A stretch of 64,000 nt of DNA from Melieria omissa (GCA_963971225.1 OZ020267.1:47625993-47689992), one strand, 5' to 3'. Numbered from the stretch's first letter, positions 9,361 to 21,199 are shown. A program made the numbers and translations. Notes: generated by a model not told the origin, from the letters alone.

Positions 9361-10926
9361 ACCCCCTTATTACGCCCACTATGGTAACAAAACTCATCTA
9401 TGGAAAGCTTTTGTAAGGCAATATGGGTATCAAACGATTCAGCGTGTCATTGCGGCAAATATAGGCTATAATAAAATCGGCCACGCCCACTTATCGCGCC
9501 CACTTAACTAACAAAACAAAGCTGTACTATATGTTTGTAAATAAATGTTGATGTAAAATGATTCTGTGTTTCATAGGGCTAAACATAGGTTATATGAGAT
9601 TGACCATGCCCACCTGATACGTTTTCCCGCACTATAATGACAAATCAGCCATGGTATATTTGTCATAGCAATATGGGTATCAAACGATTCAGCGTGTCAT
9701 TGCGGCAAACATAGGCTATAATATAATCGACCACGCCCACTTTCCGTGGTCTAAAAGGGCAAAACATGGGTTAAGGTATTGTATGAAGAAACGCATTTTA
9801 ATAAGCCTAATGATTTCAAATTTGGTGAAAATACTTCAAATAAAAAATAATTCGACACGTATTTTTCAAAACTTAACGGGGTCAACCAAGGGTTAAGGTT
9901 CGTATACGGAAAGACTACGAAAAAACATGAACCGATTGACTTACAAATTGTAGAAAACATTCAAAATCGAAAATAATTAAACACATATTTTCTACTTTTG
10001 TGAAAATCTAAATTTAACGTGGTAAACCAAGGGTTAAAAGTTTGTATGGAGAAATAAAATTGTTTAGCCCGTTTGTCTTCAAACTTGGTAAAAGTATTTC
10101 AAATGCGAAATATTCAAACACGTGTTTCACAGTTTTTTGAAAATCGAAATCAAACAGATTGTAAGGGTTAAAAGAGTTTATCAAGAAACTGTGAAAAAGC
10201 ATAAAGCCTATTGACTTCAAACGTGATGAAATCACTCTTAGTGAGAAACAATTCGGTACGTGACTTTTTGAAAATCGAAAGCTAACAGGGTAACTCAAGG
10301 GTTAAAACTTTGTATGGATAATCATGATTTAATGGGGGTTTTGTCTTCAAATTTGGTTAAAGTGCATTAAGTGATAAATAAAACTAAACATGTTTATTTT
10401 TCCGAGAATCGAAATCTGACGGTGTCAACGATCGGCTAAGAGTTTGTATAGGAAAACATGATTTAAGGGGTCAAATTAATTAAAATATGACGAAACCCCT
10501 TAAATAAGATATAATTAGACAATTACTTTCTCGTACGAATCTCACTGGGTCAACGAAGGATTAACACTATGACGTTCGGTGACACTACAGTGGCGTCGTG
10601 AGCAAACTAGCGGCCAACAGCCGGCGACACCACATTGGTGTCGTGCGCGAATTAAATTAAACAAACAAATTTTGTATTTAGTTACGTATGTATATCTTCG
10701 AAATATCATGAAAGTAGGGGATCAAGGAACTTATGAGAACTAACGATGAGATTAGTAAAACTTAACAATTCATAGTCTCGATAATGTCAAAAACGGCTGG
10801 CGACAATCCAAGTAATCCATATTAGCGCTGCCGACGCCAAGCGAATAAATATTTACAAGACGAGAGAGATAAACTTGATTCATTGAGCCCATTGACTTAA
10901 AATGCAAAGCAGTGGGGCCCTGCTAG
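9361..10926 (+). mobile_element. Helitron-like nonautonomous element with internal tandem repeats (left boundary unknown)
   Basis: From about 9360 two degenerate units share the run ATATGGGTATCAAACGATTC (near 9420 and 9670). From about 9760 to 10560 a roughly 120-130 bp unit recurs with the phrases GGGTTAA, TTTGTATGGA, TTGACTTCAAA and ACACGT. The stretch ends GGGGCCCTGCTAGT, and CTAG at 10923-10926 followed by T matches the usual Helitron 3' terminus. The same unit and ending recur at 26340-27186. No transposase is present. Confidence 0.55.
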
Positions 10927-11645
10927 TTGTGGAATGAAAATTTTTTGAATAAAAGTATGAAATTCGTCCGTGCAGAGCCGGGGATAAATGGCAGTATTTC
11001 TTATATTCCAAGAATTTAGTGAAATTTGGGGAGTTCAAAACAGTTTAAAATATCATTGTTTTTTAAATAGAATTCAAAACAAAATCTTAACTTAACTACT
11101 TATTACAGTAAATAACAAAAATTTGCTCCAAGTTTTCTATGGTCAGCATATGTTGTACACCAGCTCGTGGAGTACGAAAACGTTAATTATTCTTGAATGC
11201 TGGGCATTGCTGGCCCCAAAAAATAGTTGAGTAAGCCAAACTACAACGCCCTCAATAATGATCGGGATAACAACAGTCTGTGCTTGTCCAATTTAACTCA
11301 CATCCCAACCCCTTACACACAGGGGCACACCAACATCACTCTCGTTCGTTTACATAGAAGATCATAAGTCTATATGAATATGTTTATACCAAATACAGAA
11401 AAAAACGAAAAAAAAGCATGCAAAATTATGCTAAAATATTCAAAAAATATGCAAAATATGAAAAAGTATGCAAAATATAGCTCATTCTTAATATTTTTCA
11501 ATAAAAATAGTTTCTGTCTTGGTCCCGTTCAAAACCGATGCTCCAAAAAAATATGCACTTGCATATAATTCCGATCCCTAATCATTATACACATTCGGGG
11601 ATATTTCGACAAGTAGGTCAACTATTTGAGTTGATTTACAGGGGC
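10927..11645. other. AT-rich noncoding stretch
   Basis: No gene recognised. Around 11415-11480 the phrase ATGCAAAAT recurs in an A-rich tract. Nothing else supported. Confidence 0.4.
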
Positions 11646-11649
11646 GTAA

Positions 11650-12560
11650 CATCGCAAGAGGCAGATCATCATCTTAATCCCATTCTTCGTCGTAAAGAAT
11701 TTTTTTAAAACACTTTTTAAATACACCTTCATCCACAATATCCCAAGCAATTGATGCTAGAAAAGTACAGTTTTTTAAAGAATCCATTAAATCATTTGTT
11801 GAACTGGAAAAAGATTTTACGATAGTTCATTCTCAAAATTCGGATAGCATTTTGGTCCATAGGTTGGGTAAGAGCCGTACAGTTTGGTGGCAAAACATAA
11901 CGCATATGTCCTTGTCAAAGTTTGATAATGATTGTGGATGGCAAGTCGGATTTTCTAGCAGTAGAAGTGCTTAAGTTGGCAAATTCTTTTCTTTTAAGTA
12001 TCGATTTACTTGTTTTATAAATGATTTTTCAAACCAGTTTTTAAACATCAGCTCAGTCATCCAAGCATTTTTGTAACGGTAGGTTCACTTTTTTAAATGC
12101 CCTTGGATTTTTGGCTTTTCTGATCATCAATAATTTAAGTTTATTTTTTCCCGTTGCATTGCAGCAAACAAGCAGGGTTACTCTTTTTTTTTACCAATTT
12201 TACGTTCTGGTGCGGATTTTTCAGTATGCAATGTAAGCGTTTTTTCTGGTAGGTTCCTCCAAAACAATGCAGTCTCATCCGCATTATAGACTTGAGAATA
12301 TGTAATGCCTATTTCTACAATTTTCGTGCGTAGTTTTTCAATGAAGGGTTGAACAGCAATAGGATCGTTAGATAGCTTCTCCCCAGATATTTTAAAAAAT
12401 TGTATTCCATATCGTGAGCGAAAATTATTAAGCCAACCGTTACTGGCCAAAAATTCGGCATTTGGTTCATAAATTTAGGCACAGAATAGTTTTGCCTTCT
12501 CTTGAATGATCTCAGAGGAAATTGGTGCATTGTGTTGTCTTTTATTCACAAACCAATTGT
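11650..12560 (-). pseudogene. Decayed pogo/Tigger-type transposase
   Basis: The best stretch, 12450-12178, reads as the end of a CENP-B-like DNA-binding domain running into the DDE_1 nuclease. It includes Trp-Leu-Asn-Asn-Phe, Ser-Gly-Glu-Lys-Leu-Ser and YNADETALFW, where the first catalytic Asp lies in the family's NADET motif. Further along the minus strand, past stops and frameshifts, come CCNATGK-like and ALTQPMDQN-like stretches that match later parts of the same domain. This places it in the pogo/Tigger (jerky-like) branch of Tc1/mariner. It is broken in several places and cannot be functional. Confidence 0.75.
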
Positions 12561-12606
12561 ATAAGCGCTCCTTCATAAGCAGATTGCATAGTTTTGCGTT
12601 TACCAA

Positions 12607-13327
12607 CAATGATTACATGACGCGAAACTGAGAGGAGTCACAGTTGCAAATTCGATTAATCCAGGCCCCAGAGTTGATTAGGGTTCGTACAGCAAATTCG
12701 CCATACAAAAGTCAGGGCAAGGGCTGCTGGTGCGTTCGAAGTTTATTTGCAAATAAAATAATTGTTTTTTTTTCCTTTCATTCTGTAGTACGTTTATAGG
12801 AAATTGATTGTACAAAAAATGTTGTTGCTGAAAAACGTCATAAGTATGTTCCAACGTGTTTTAATATGATTTAACTTCAGTTTTTGCTGATTGCCCTCAA
12901 AGCCTTAACGTTTGAATTGCTTGTGTTGCAACTCTGCGTTTGAAAAGAGTTCAACTTGCCATCACTGTTTCTTGCTGCACTAGAAACGGCAATGACGGCA
13001 AACGGCAACTCAATGAGACATGAACTGAATGAAAAAGCAACCGAATATGTGCTGACTTTTCCGTCTGAAATAATTTATTTCTGCTTTTTGTTGGTACGGG
13101 TTACAATAAAAATTTCTTAGACCAGTAAAACAAGGTGGTTCGCAACGCTATTTTTACAAAAAAATAAGAAATGTTATCACTTTAAGATGCAAGCAATTGA
13201 CTGGTAACCGGTGCTGTGCGAATGTTTTGGTAAAAAAACCCTATCACTACACTATCGGACGATTGGAACCAGCAAAAAATGGTCTGAAAATCATTTCTCC
13301 TCTCAGTTTCGCGTCACGTAGTCACTG
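12607..13327. mobile_element. Nonautonomous hAT-type element, 721 bp, perfect 8-bp TSD
   Basis: Terminal inverted repeats begin CAATGATTACATGACGCGAA (left) and CAGTGACTACGTGACGCGAA (right, reversed), and extend through ACTGAGAGGAG. An exact 8-bp duplication TTTACCAA flanks it (12599-12606 and 13328-13335). CA(A/G)TG ends with an 8-bp duplication indicate hAT. A closely similar 728-bp copy is at 55142-55869, and the same terminal sequence bounds the large element at 30418-34058. Internal open frames are short and broken in this copy. Confidence 0.85.
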
Positions 13328-13335
13328 TTTACCAA

Positions 13336-13703
13336 GGCCGCTTTCTGTTTTAGCAATGTAACTGCAGCAAAAAAACACGATTGACTGTAGCCCAAACTCC
13401 ATAAAGCGCGATTCAAGCGTATCATTTTTCGCGTTTCTCGTTTTTCGAAAAAAAAGTAGAATCAGTGTATTTGTATGAAGCAAACTCCATGACTTGACGT
13501 TGATAAGCCCGAAACGTGTCAAAAGTTGAGCTATTTTCAACTTTTCTCACGCGTTTCTCGCTTAACGACGTCAAACAGCTGACAGAGTTCCTAATGATTA
13601 CATAAATTATGTGGCGATGGTAAAGTCGATAACAAACTCGTGTTATCGAAAAAGTCGAATGCATTTATCATGGCTAAACTACAAGGTTGTAGCAAGCCAC
13701 CGG
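13336..13703. repeat. Noncoding stretch sharing a block with the Harbinger remnant at 28.7 kb
   Basis: About 13388-13460 (AAACTCCATAAAGCGCG, TTCAAGCGTATC, TTTCGCGTTTC) matches 28740-28818 in inverted orientation, where the block directly precedes a PIF/Harbinger transposase fragment. It is probably a terminal or leader piece of the same family. Confidence 0.5.
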
Positions 13704-14175
13704 CCATGGCACAATAAACAAGGTAGTGGCAGGAAGGAGCGAATTTTATTTTTTTCTCGTCAGAGTTCGGTAGGTTGTCAGAAATTTTTGTCTGTTTTGT
13801 TTACATTTGGCGAACAGCATTGCCAGTCAACTCTTTTTCTGTGGAATTTTAAGCATTTTTGCAATGACGAAAGAATATCATTTTTGCAATTTTTGTTAAC
13901 TTTTATGAATTAACGCAAAATCGGCGAACTATTGACTTAGCACTTTTGCCCCTAATTGTAAAAAAACAGATTAAAACAAAGAAGCTATGTACTTTTCCTG
14001 TTAATTGGTGTATTTCTACGTTTTCGAATAGACCACTTGGTCTATTCGATGCTGGCAATACTGGTGGCGAGAGAACCGTCCGTCCGATTTGACAATGAAC
14101 TGAACAAAAATACTAACAAAATACACGTGAATTTTTTCGCTCCTTCCTGCCACTACCTTGTTTATTGTGCCATGG
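13704..14175. mobile_element. Foldback MITE with 40-bp perfect inverted repeats
   Basis: 13704-13743 and 14136-14175 are exact reverse complements over 40 bp (outer end CCATGGCACAATAAACAAGG). The outermost CCATGG is itself a palindrome, so it could be either the tip of the element or a duplicated target (CCATGG or CATG). No coding capacity; superfamily not assigned. Confidence 0.75.
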
Positions 14176-14539
14176 GTGTACGCAAATAAAGAGCGCAAAT
14201 AAAACAACGCTGTGGCATGTAAAGTAACGCTCTCACCACATGCGTGTGTGGAACGTGTGGATTCCATGCACGATCTTGTTTGTTTGCTTATTCCCATCTT
14301 CTCGCTCAAGCGTACAGCTTTCTGATTGGATTTGATAAACGAAAAGAGCAATGCTGTTTCCAATAGGGAAATTAATGCACCTTCGATGCAAATATCTCCA
14401 GATAGGCTTTATCAATCTACATTTTGAAAAGTTTGTGCAAATATGCTCACCAAGAGATTCAAAATGATGTATCATATGATCTTGTACGATGTGTGGATAG
14501 CGAGATCTCAGCGCCCTTATTCAAATAAATATATAGGGG

Positions 14540-15032
14540 AATTCTTTGTAAGGTGCCCCCCATAGCTTTTTTGCGCATAACTCGTTAGAAAGTTAACGTA
14601 TCGCCAATGTTAATATAATGTTGGAAAGCGGGTTTAAAGAGCTATGATCCAAGGTGACACTTCTTTTGAATTTTTCGTAATTACGAATTTTACAGCCAAT
14701 TTCACAAAATATTAAAAATTCATACACACACAATCTGAAGTAAAAATGCATGATTTAGAAAATTTACGAAAGATTATTTAATTCAATTTTAATTGAATAG
14801 GAAATGACCGAAAGTAAAATGCAAATTGAATGGTAATGAATAAAACGAATAATTGTAGGGAAATTAATAAACAAAACTGAACTTATTTATTTCTCATGTT
14901 TAAAATTAGTGCAAAATTAGCTAAGAACACTTTAAATTCCTTTTAATGACGATTCCGAGCAACAAAAAGGCATTTCACCGACATAGGACCACAAAACAAT
15001 GAAAAGAGGAGGGTGGCACCTTACAAAGAAAA
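14540..15032. mobile_element. Possible MITE with short inverted repeats
   Basis: TCTTTGTAAGGTGCC near 14545-14560 recurs inverted as GGCACCTTACAAAGA near 15015-15030. The interior is AT-rich and noncoding. Exact ends and target duplication are unclear. Confidence 0.5.
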
Positions 15033-15079
15033 AAAGGCGGCACTTTAAATTTGTATGCAATTTTATTGCAACAACAACA

Positions 15080-15779
15080 AAAGTTGTACAAGTATTTTTC
15101 AGTTGTACAACACTGAAATTTTGTATCCCGCCGTCCCATAGATGAGTCATTCTACTGATAAGATTTGATGGGCGTTGGAGAAGGGGCGAGGCACATTTTT
15201 TGTGACCCAAATATTTTGCTTAACGAACCTACGATGCATTCATATATTTCTACAGAGGGAATGGGGCAAGTATTTGACGAGGGGGCGTGGCACCACCCAT
15301 ACGAGCCAGATCTTAATAATGGAATATATTCCAAATTGTTAGTTGTACAACACTGAAATTAAGTACCCCGTCGTCCCATAGATGAGTCATTCTAATGATA
15401 AGATTTGATGAGCGTTGAACAAGGGGCGTAACACATTTTTTGTGACCCAAATATTTTGCTGAACTATAAGTCGCTCAGCAATGAAACTTAGTTCGAACTT
15501 ACCATTTTCTCTTTCGACAGAGGGCATTGAATAAGGGACAGGTATTAAATAAGAGGGCATGGCACCGCCCATATTATTTAAATCCGGTTTAAGCGCAGTC
15601 CATTTTTTTACTGAAACTTAGCAGCAACATTGCTTATTTGTGGGCCTCGATTGCGTTAATCAGTAGCTCCTCCTCTTCCTTTAGTTGGTTTTCTTCGACA
15701 ATTTGCATCGCCATCTCGCGTATTTCATTATAAAAATACAACAAACTTCGGGCGAGACAAAGTTCGCGGGGTCAGCTAG
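15080..15779 (+). mobile_element. Helitron-like nonautonomous fragment with two tandem units
   Basis: Two units of about 236 bp start at about 15103 and 15341 with GTTGTACAACACTGAAATT. They share CCATAGATGAGTCATTCTA and GTGACCCAAATATTTTGCT. The stretch ends GGGGTCAGCTAGT, a Helitron-type CTAG|T 3' end (CTAG 15776-15779). Related units occur at 25000-25640, 43803-44080 and 59690-59990. The 5' end was not found. Confidence 0.55.
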
Positions 15780-16820
15780 TGTCAATATAAAAATTATGTA
15801 CACAGTGTTCAAAACTGAATATTAAATGTATGGCTCAAAATGTTCTTTTGCCATTATCATTATTTCAATGGGTATTTTGCGTTCAAGCAGCAACTGTAAT
15901 ACTATTCGACCAGCTAAAACGTAATATGTGCTAATTTATATGGATGTTGTATGTGCTAAATTACATGTACCACATTACCCTTATCCTAATACACTGAGTT
16001 GTGGTAGTGTGTTGAAATAAAACCGAGTGTATTGTATATATAGAATAATACATATATGTATGTAGAATAATAATTTAAATACGCATCAAATTATAAAACA
16101 AACAGAACATTATTCACACATCATTCCCTTCAAAATAATTTATTATTTCATGCCTGACATTGTCGTTAGGAATTAAGTGAAATGATTAGTCACCCCTAAC
16201 AAAAAATTTCCGGCAAATCAACATCGTTAGTAACGCAGTATTCAGTAAAATATGCTAACCCTCCAAATTGTGCACGTGTCCAATGGCACGTGCTTTCAAT
16301 TCAGGTTAAGCGTACGATTAAATTAATCGCTGATTAGAGACGGACTATATTACAAATGAACGTGCCTACCTACATAAGCATCATATCACAACTAAAGAAA
16401 ATTGCTCTGTCTTGGTAACTGCAATAAATTCTCAAATACATCACATACATTAAATACCTGAGCAAAACTGTTTTAAGTATCTGTATGTATGGTGCAAAAT
16501 CAATTTGTAGTGACTTTGTTATACCGCTAGATTTTAAATTTACATAACAAAAACGGATCGATTCAGCCAGTAAAACTACATAAGCCTGAAGTGAGCCTCT
16601 TTTTCAGAATGACGAAGAATTTGGTTGAGGACACGTATCTGAAACACCCTGATTTGCAGAGACCTAAAATAATTATTATCCATATTTTTGGAAATAACGA
16701 AATTGCCCTTATTAAAGAAATTTTTAAAAATATTGCCAGTAAGATATTTTTTACATGCCCCATAACTATTATCATGTAATAAATATTTTTGAGTTGCTTA
16801 ATACCAAAGAATATACAATA
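15780..16820. other. Noncoding AT-rich stretch
   Basis: No gene, no clear terminal repeats. A short open frame on each strand near 16563-16779 resembles nothing I know. Confidence 0.45.
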
Positions 16821-17850
16821 CTAGCTGACCTGGCAAACGTTGTTTTGCCATATAAACTATTTCTAGGGAATTTCTAGTGTAGAAAAAAAAAAGTAACTTA
16901 TTGTTAGTGTGTAAGGATGTGGTATATGAGTGAAAGAGGCATGGGGCACTGTGAACGATGAAGGATTTTTAATTTATTATAATTTATTCCTTAAAATTAT
17001 ATATATCATTAATTAATCACGACAGTAACACTAAGTAGCAAACAATATCAATCTCTTAATGCTATAGCGTGCACAATATTTTTTGTTAGCCCATCTTTAG
17101 CCAACACCAACAAACTGGATGGTTTACCCACTCGAGAGCATGCCACGTATAATTGTCCGTGTGAAAAACTTGGTGTGCTCAAATCTAAGCCACAAACAGA
17201 CATCGTTTGGCCTTGAGACTTATTGATAGTCATTGCAAATGCCAATCTAATTGGAAACTGAACACGTTTAAATTGAATTTGCACATCTGCAGGTATAATA
17301 GGGATTCGTGGTATTAATATATTTTCACCTCGGAACTTGCCATTTAAAATGCTGGCTTCGATAACGTTTTTCATAAATTTGTAATGACAAATCGCGTACC
17401 GTTGCACAGCCGTGGCAGGTTCAAATTACGAATCAAAATAATCGGAGATCCAACCTTTAATTGTAAATTATGCGTTGGCATGAGTGGCAAATCCAGTGAG
17501 TTCAAAAACTTTGTGGGAAAATTTACAGCTTCGCTGGCATCGCAAACTGTATCAATAGATTTGTATGATACCAAGTTCCCTGGCAACAACTGTTGTATAT
17601 TCAGATTTAAATCGTCAGCGTCCACATTTTTTGCCGCGAAAATTGCTCTTTCTGCAAGCCACTCATCTTTATGTACTGTATGTGTACATCGGGAAATATT
17701 TGTTCAATGAGAGCATCTTGCGAATCAATGATAGTGCAGAAATCGGTCGGTAATTTTACGCATCCAGTTTCATCTATAGTAACTGTTCCATTGCCCATAT
17801 CTAAGAGTTGGTTTGAGAATGTTTCAGCGGATGGATCACTTTTGAATGAG
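16821..17850 (-). pseudogene. Helitron 3' portion: C-terminal Pif1-like helicase remnant
   Basis: Minus strand from about 17850 to 17048: the C-terminal part of a Rep-helicase. It carries the LPTDFC and QDALIEQIFPDV stretches, then LLPGNLVSYKSIDTV, GSPIILIRNLN, and the conserved late helicase motifs FAMTINKSQGQT and LYVACSRVGKPSSL, followed by a stop near 17048. There are at least two frameshifts (near 17400 and 17610) and the Rep domain and Walker motif are absent, so it is dead. Downstream, 16846-16829 can form a GGCAAA/TTTGCC hairpin, followed by AGGTCAGCTAG and a T (CTAG 16824-16821). That is a textbook Helitron 3' end with insertion next to T. Confidence 0.85.
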
Positions 17851-18544
17851 CATAATATTCAATATCGGGCTCATACTGAATGCTAGACGCATGAATGAAT
17901 CAGATGTAAGTGCTCAATGTACCTGTTGGCTTTGTTGGACATTTGTTCTGCGTCTATTGACTGTGAAACGGTGTGATTGTCGTTGTTCTTATCTTATTAC
18001 TTCATTGCGTTCAGCTCGTCTATCGTCTGATTGTTCTTGACGCAATTGCTCGTGACACGTGTTGAGTACTTTTGAGGTTATGTAAATCACTGAATTTACT
18101 AATTTACTACAAAATTAATAAAATAGGAATAAATAATTATAGTCCAGCAAATTAATAATAAATTTACCTGAGAATATACGTAGTTAATATGAGAGTTACA
18201 CTGAGATAGTAAAATTATAATTGAAAACTTTACTACTACCAAAAAGTATGGAACATAAAGAGTGTGCATCACGTACAAGCAAAAATTTGAATGCGGGTGC
18301 TGATGTAGCCACTCGTCTTCAGGATGCAGGGGGCAGACAACAAGAGGGAACACTTGAAATGACAGCACGATGCTCTGAGCGCAAATCATAGAAACACGAA
18401 TGCCGGGTCTGTGCTCACTCGTTCATTCTCGCTCAATTGTGCGAAGAAGAGGAAGACGACATGCTGTTGTTCTTGTTGTTGCGCTGGCGAAAAGCTGAAA
18501 TTGTAAAAAGATTTATATTTTCTGGCTGGCTTTTGTTCTTCTTC
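17851..18544. other. Noncoding stretch
   Basis: Abrupt loss of helicase similarity at about 17850. No gene or repeat boundary recognised up to the start of repeat A. Confidence 0.4.
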
Positions 18545-19790
18545 TATAAGCCTGCACGGCGTCGCATATTGCTCCTGAACTCACTGCCAACGCACAGTGG
18601 GGCGTCCCCATATATCGCATGGCTAAAAATAGTAAACGTGGTTTAATTTTGACGAAATTTGATATCCGCCCATTTCTTAGGGTGATTAAAAAAAAATACG
18701 AAAACTTGTCAAAATTGGACTACTGCCACGCCCACCTCCCATATTAAAAAAATCGTTGTTATTCAATAACTACTAACACCAGAGAGATAAAATTTTATAC
18801 ACAATATCTATAATTGTGCCAAAAATGGGCAGTCTACCACGCCTATTTTAAAAGTTCGTATAAGCCCCAAATGATTTAATCGGTACATATGTATATTTTG
18901 CCATTTTTTAAGTTTTCAATGTTTTCAATGGCCGACTTACCCCATTTCAATTCGCTCTTAAGTTTATTTCCACAAATAAATATTTGCATGCATTTGTAGT
19001 GCCAGCCGGTCGAGTTAAATTACGCGAAGGCAGCTACACATGAAATAGCTTACGAATTTGTACAAAAGATGCCACTATAAAAAAATGAATTACATGCAGG
19101 TCTGCAGGCCTCTGCAGCTGAAACTTTGCAAACGTATTCTACATACTTGTAATTTAGGGCTTTTCGAGATATTCAATTTTGAAGTTGGCACTTAAACTTT
19201 TGCTAGGGCTCAAAATGGCTCTATGTTTAAATAACGACAGTTAGCGAACAGTAATAACGAAAATAAAAACAAAAACATTAACAAACTGTATAAACCTATA
19301 ACATAAAATAAAAAATCAGGTATATTAAAATAATAACTGTAACCATAAGAAAAAACAGCTTTTGTTTCGCAAGGTTCAATTTATATTTTTCCTTAAATTT
19401 GTGTATAGGCAATACATAAAGTTTAAAACCTTCGTGAGACTACAAAACTTAAAATTTTTCAAAATTCCTTTTGATATATCTTAGTTGGAGATTAAGCTTC
19501 GATCGTGCTTACTTATTTTTTTCAAAATAAGGATTTGGTTTTTTTTATTTTTGGCCACGGACGCCCCACTGTGCGACGTAGTGTACGCAAAATCATAGAA
19601 AAGAAAATATGGCTGGCATGGCGACCTATATGATCGCTTCAGACAATTAAAAAATAAATAATAAGTAATCAGCAAAGACAATTAAATAGAAATGGAATTG
19701 GAAAAAAAAGTTTTTATTAGCCCGTAATAAATTTCCGTCCCGTTCTTTGGAACTTTTCTTACGGCCCACATATAATGCTTGTTTACAAGA
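18545..19790 (-). repeat. Dispersed repeat A, copy interrupted by the 18593-19573 insertion
   Basis: The flanks 18545-18592 and 19574 to about 19790, read on the minus strand and joined, follow 1190-1500 closely. The junction is CTATGATTTTGCG-x-ACACTA before the insertion and GCAGTGAGTTCAGGA after it. Confidence 0.7.
18593..19573. mobile_element. Nonautonomous Transib-like element with RSS-like 12/23 ends
   Basis: 981 bp bounded by the perfect inverted repeat CACAGTGGGGCGTCC. Flanking pentamers are CAACG (18588-18592) and CGACG (19574-19578), alike at 4 of 5 positions and matching the GC-rich 5-bp duplications known for Transib. Inside the left end CACAGTG is followed after 23 bp by CTAAAAATA (18623-18631). 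Inside the right end, read inward, CACAGTG is followed after 12 bp by CCAAAAATA (19554-19546). This is the heptamer-spacer-nonamer layout of V(D)J recombination signals. No transposase frame is present. Family assignment is from termini only; a CMC- or P-like origin is less likely because of the 5-bp duplication. Confidence 0.65.
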
Positions 19791-20310
19791 ACTAAAATAA
19801 GAAAATCGTATATTGTAAATTTATTGTCACATCATTCTCCATGGAACCATTCAGGTGTAGAATATTTTCCAGAATATTTATACTATTTTTAAACGTAGGC
19901 ATTCCTAAATCACTTTTTTCTTATGACAAAATACTTGTCTTATTATTTATTTCTTTGTTTAGTGCCTTAGTAGTGCTTTCGACATATTGAAAGTCAATAG
20001 ACCTATTAAATTATGTTTTCCCATACAATATTTTAACCCTTGGTTTGTCCGTTAGATTTCGAATTAAAAATAAAATTAAAACACGTATCTAATTATTTTT
20101 GATTTCAAGTGTTTCACGAATTTTGAAGTCAATATGCCTATTTCATTTTTTTCGTAGTTTTCCCATATTCTCAAAATTGTAATCAACCATGTGAAAATAT
20201 AAACAAATAATTTTACTTCGAACTCGCCACGTAAAAATATTTGCAAACATTTTAAATTGGGACCAACCACCAAATTTTTAAATCAATCAAAGCATTGGCC
20301 AGCAAAAAGC
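19791..20310 (-). repeat. Fragment of the Helitron-associated tandem unit, inverted
   Basis: About 19985-20270 contains the reverse complements of the phrases that define the 9760-10560 units (AACCCTTGGTT, CACGTATCTAATTATTTTTG, TTTTGAAGTCAATA). It has no terminus I can define. Confidence 0.45.
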
Positions 20311-20314
20311 CATA

Positions 20315-20600
20315 CACCACAAAGATTCGATTGTGCAGCAAAACCAACGGCAAGACAAAAAAGCATACACACAATAAACGACAACACCAAAAACATTAGC
20401 AAATCCCGAATCATCTTCGTTGAAACGACGATGACGATGCTTTTGGTTCGTTGTTTACTTTTCGATCAAGATCGCAAACTGTTGAGCGCGAGCAAATTTC
20501 CCGCAGCCTATGCCTCCGCTCATCTCTTCCCCCCCGCGTCGCGAAACACGCTTGACTAATTTTTGAAGATGCGTATTCTTTATATTGTATATTCTTTGCT
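20315..20600 (+). repeat. Dispersed repeat D, copy 1
   Basis: About 285 bp closely matching 62086-62372 in direct orientation, including AAGCATACACACAATAAACG, GAATCATCTTCGTTGAAACG, GATCGCAAACTGTTGAGCGC and GCCTCCGCTCATCTCTTCCC. GC-richer than its surroundings. Noncoding and of unknown family. Confidence 0.7.
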
Positions 20601-21199
20601 ACTACGCTTGATGCATAAAAGCTGTGGAGGGAGTGAAAGAAGACTTATTGTGTGAGAGAAACAGGAGATTGGCTTCGGTCTCATCCCTACTCCGTGCTGT
20701 TTACTGGGAAGTGACACCGGTATAGTCTGGCAAATGAGTGTTGATCCAGAAAAAGTGCGGGAAATTTAAAAAATCTAGCACTGGTAACACGTAGTATAGG
20801 AGGAATAAAGTGTCTTGATACTTTAATAAAAATAAATATTTTTTGGTACAAACATTTCAGCTTTGCCAAAACTCAGGGAAATTTTAATCATAATAGAGTG
20901 AAAAACATTCACCAAAAAGACAATAATTGATCAGTTATCGAGCGGGATGAAAAATGATTAAATTACTAAAATGACTGAAATGATAGAAGGGTGGAAATTT
21001 AGGGTTGTATGTATTTTTCAATGCCAAATTAAAAAAAAAGTTTAGGGGTGGACAACTCTTATCACTTAGGGGTATGAAAAATAGATAGTAGCCGATTCTC
21101 AGACCTAATGAATATGCATATAAAATTTCATACAAATCGGTCAAGCCGTTTCGGAGGAGTATGGTAACTACAATTGTGACACGAGAATTTTATATATAA
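20601..21199. other. Noncoding stretch ending in a LINE/Helitron-type tail
   Basis: No gene. The phrase ACAAATCGGTCAAGCCGTTT near 21133 and the GTGACACGAGAATTTTATAT tail near 21177 are of the kind often seen at repeat 3' ends in insect genomes; I cannot assign it. Confidence 0.35.
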
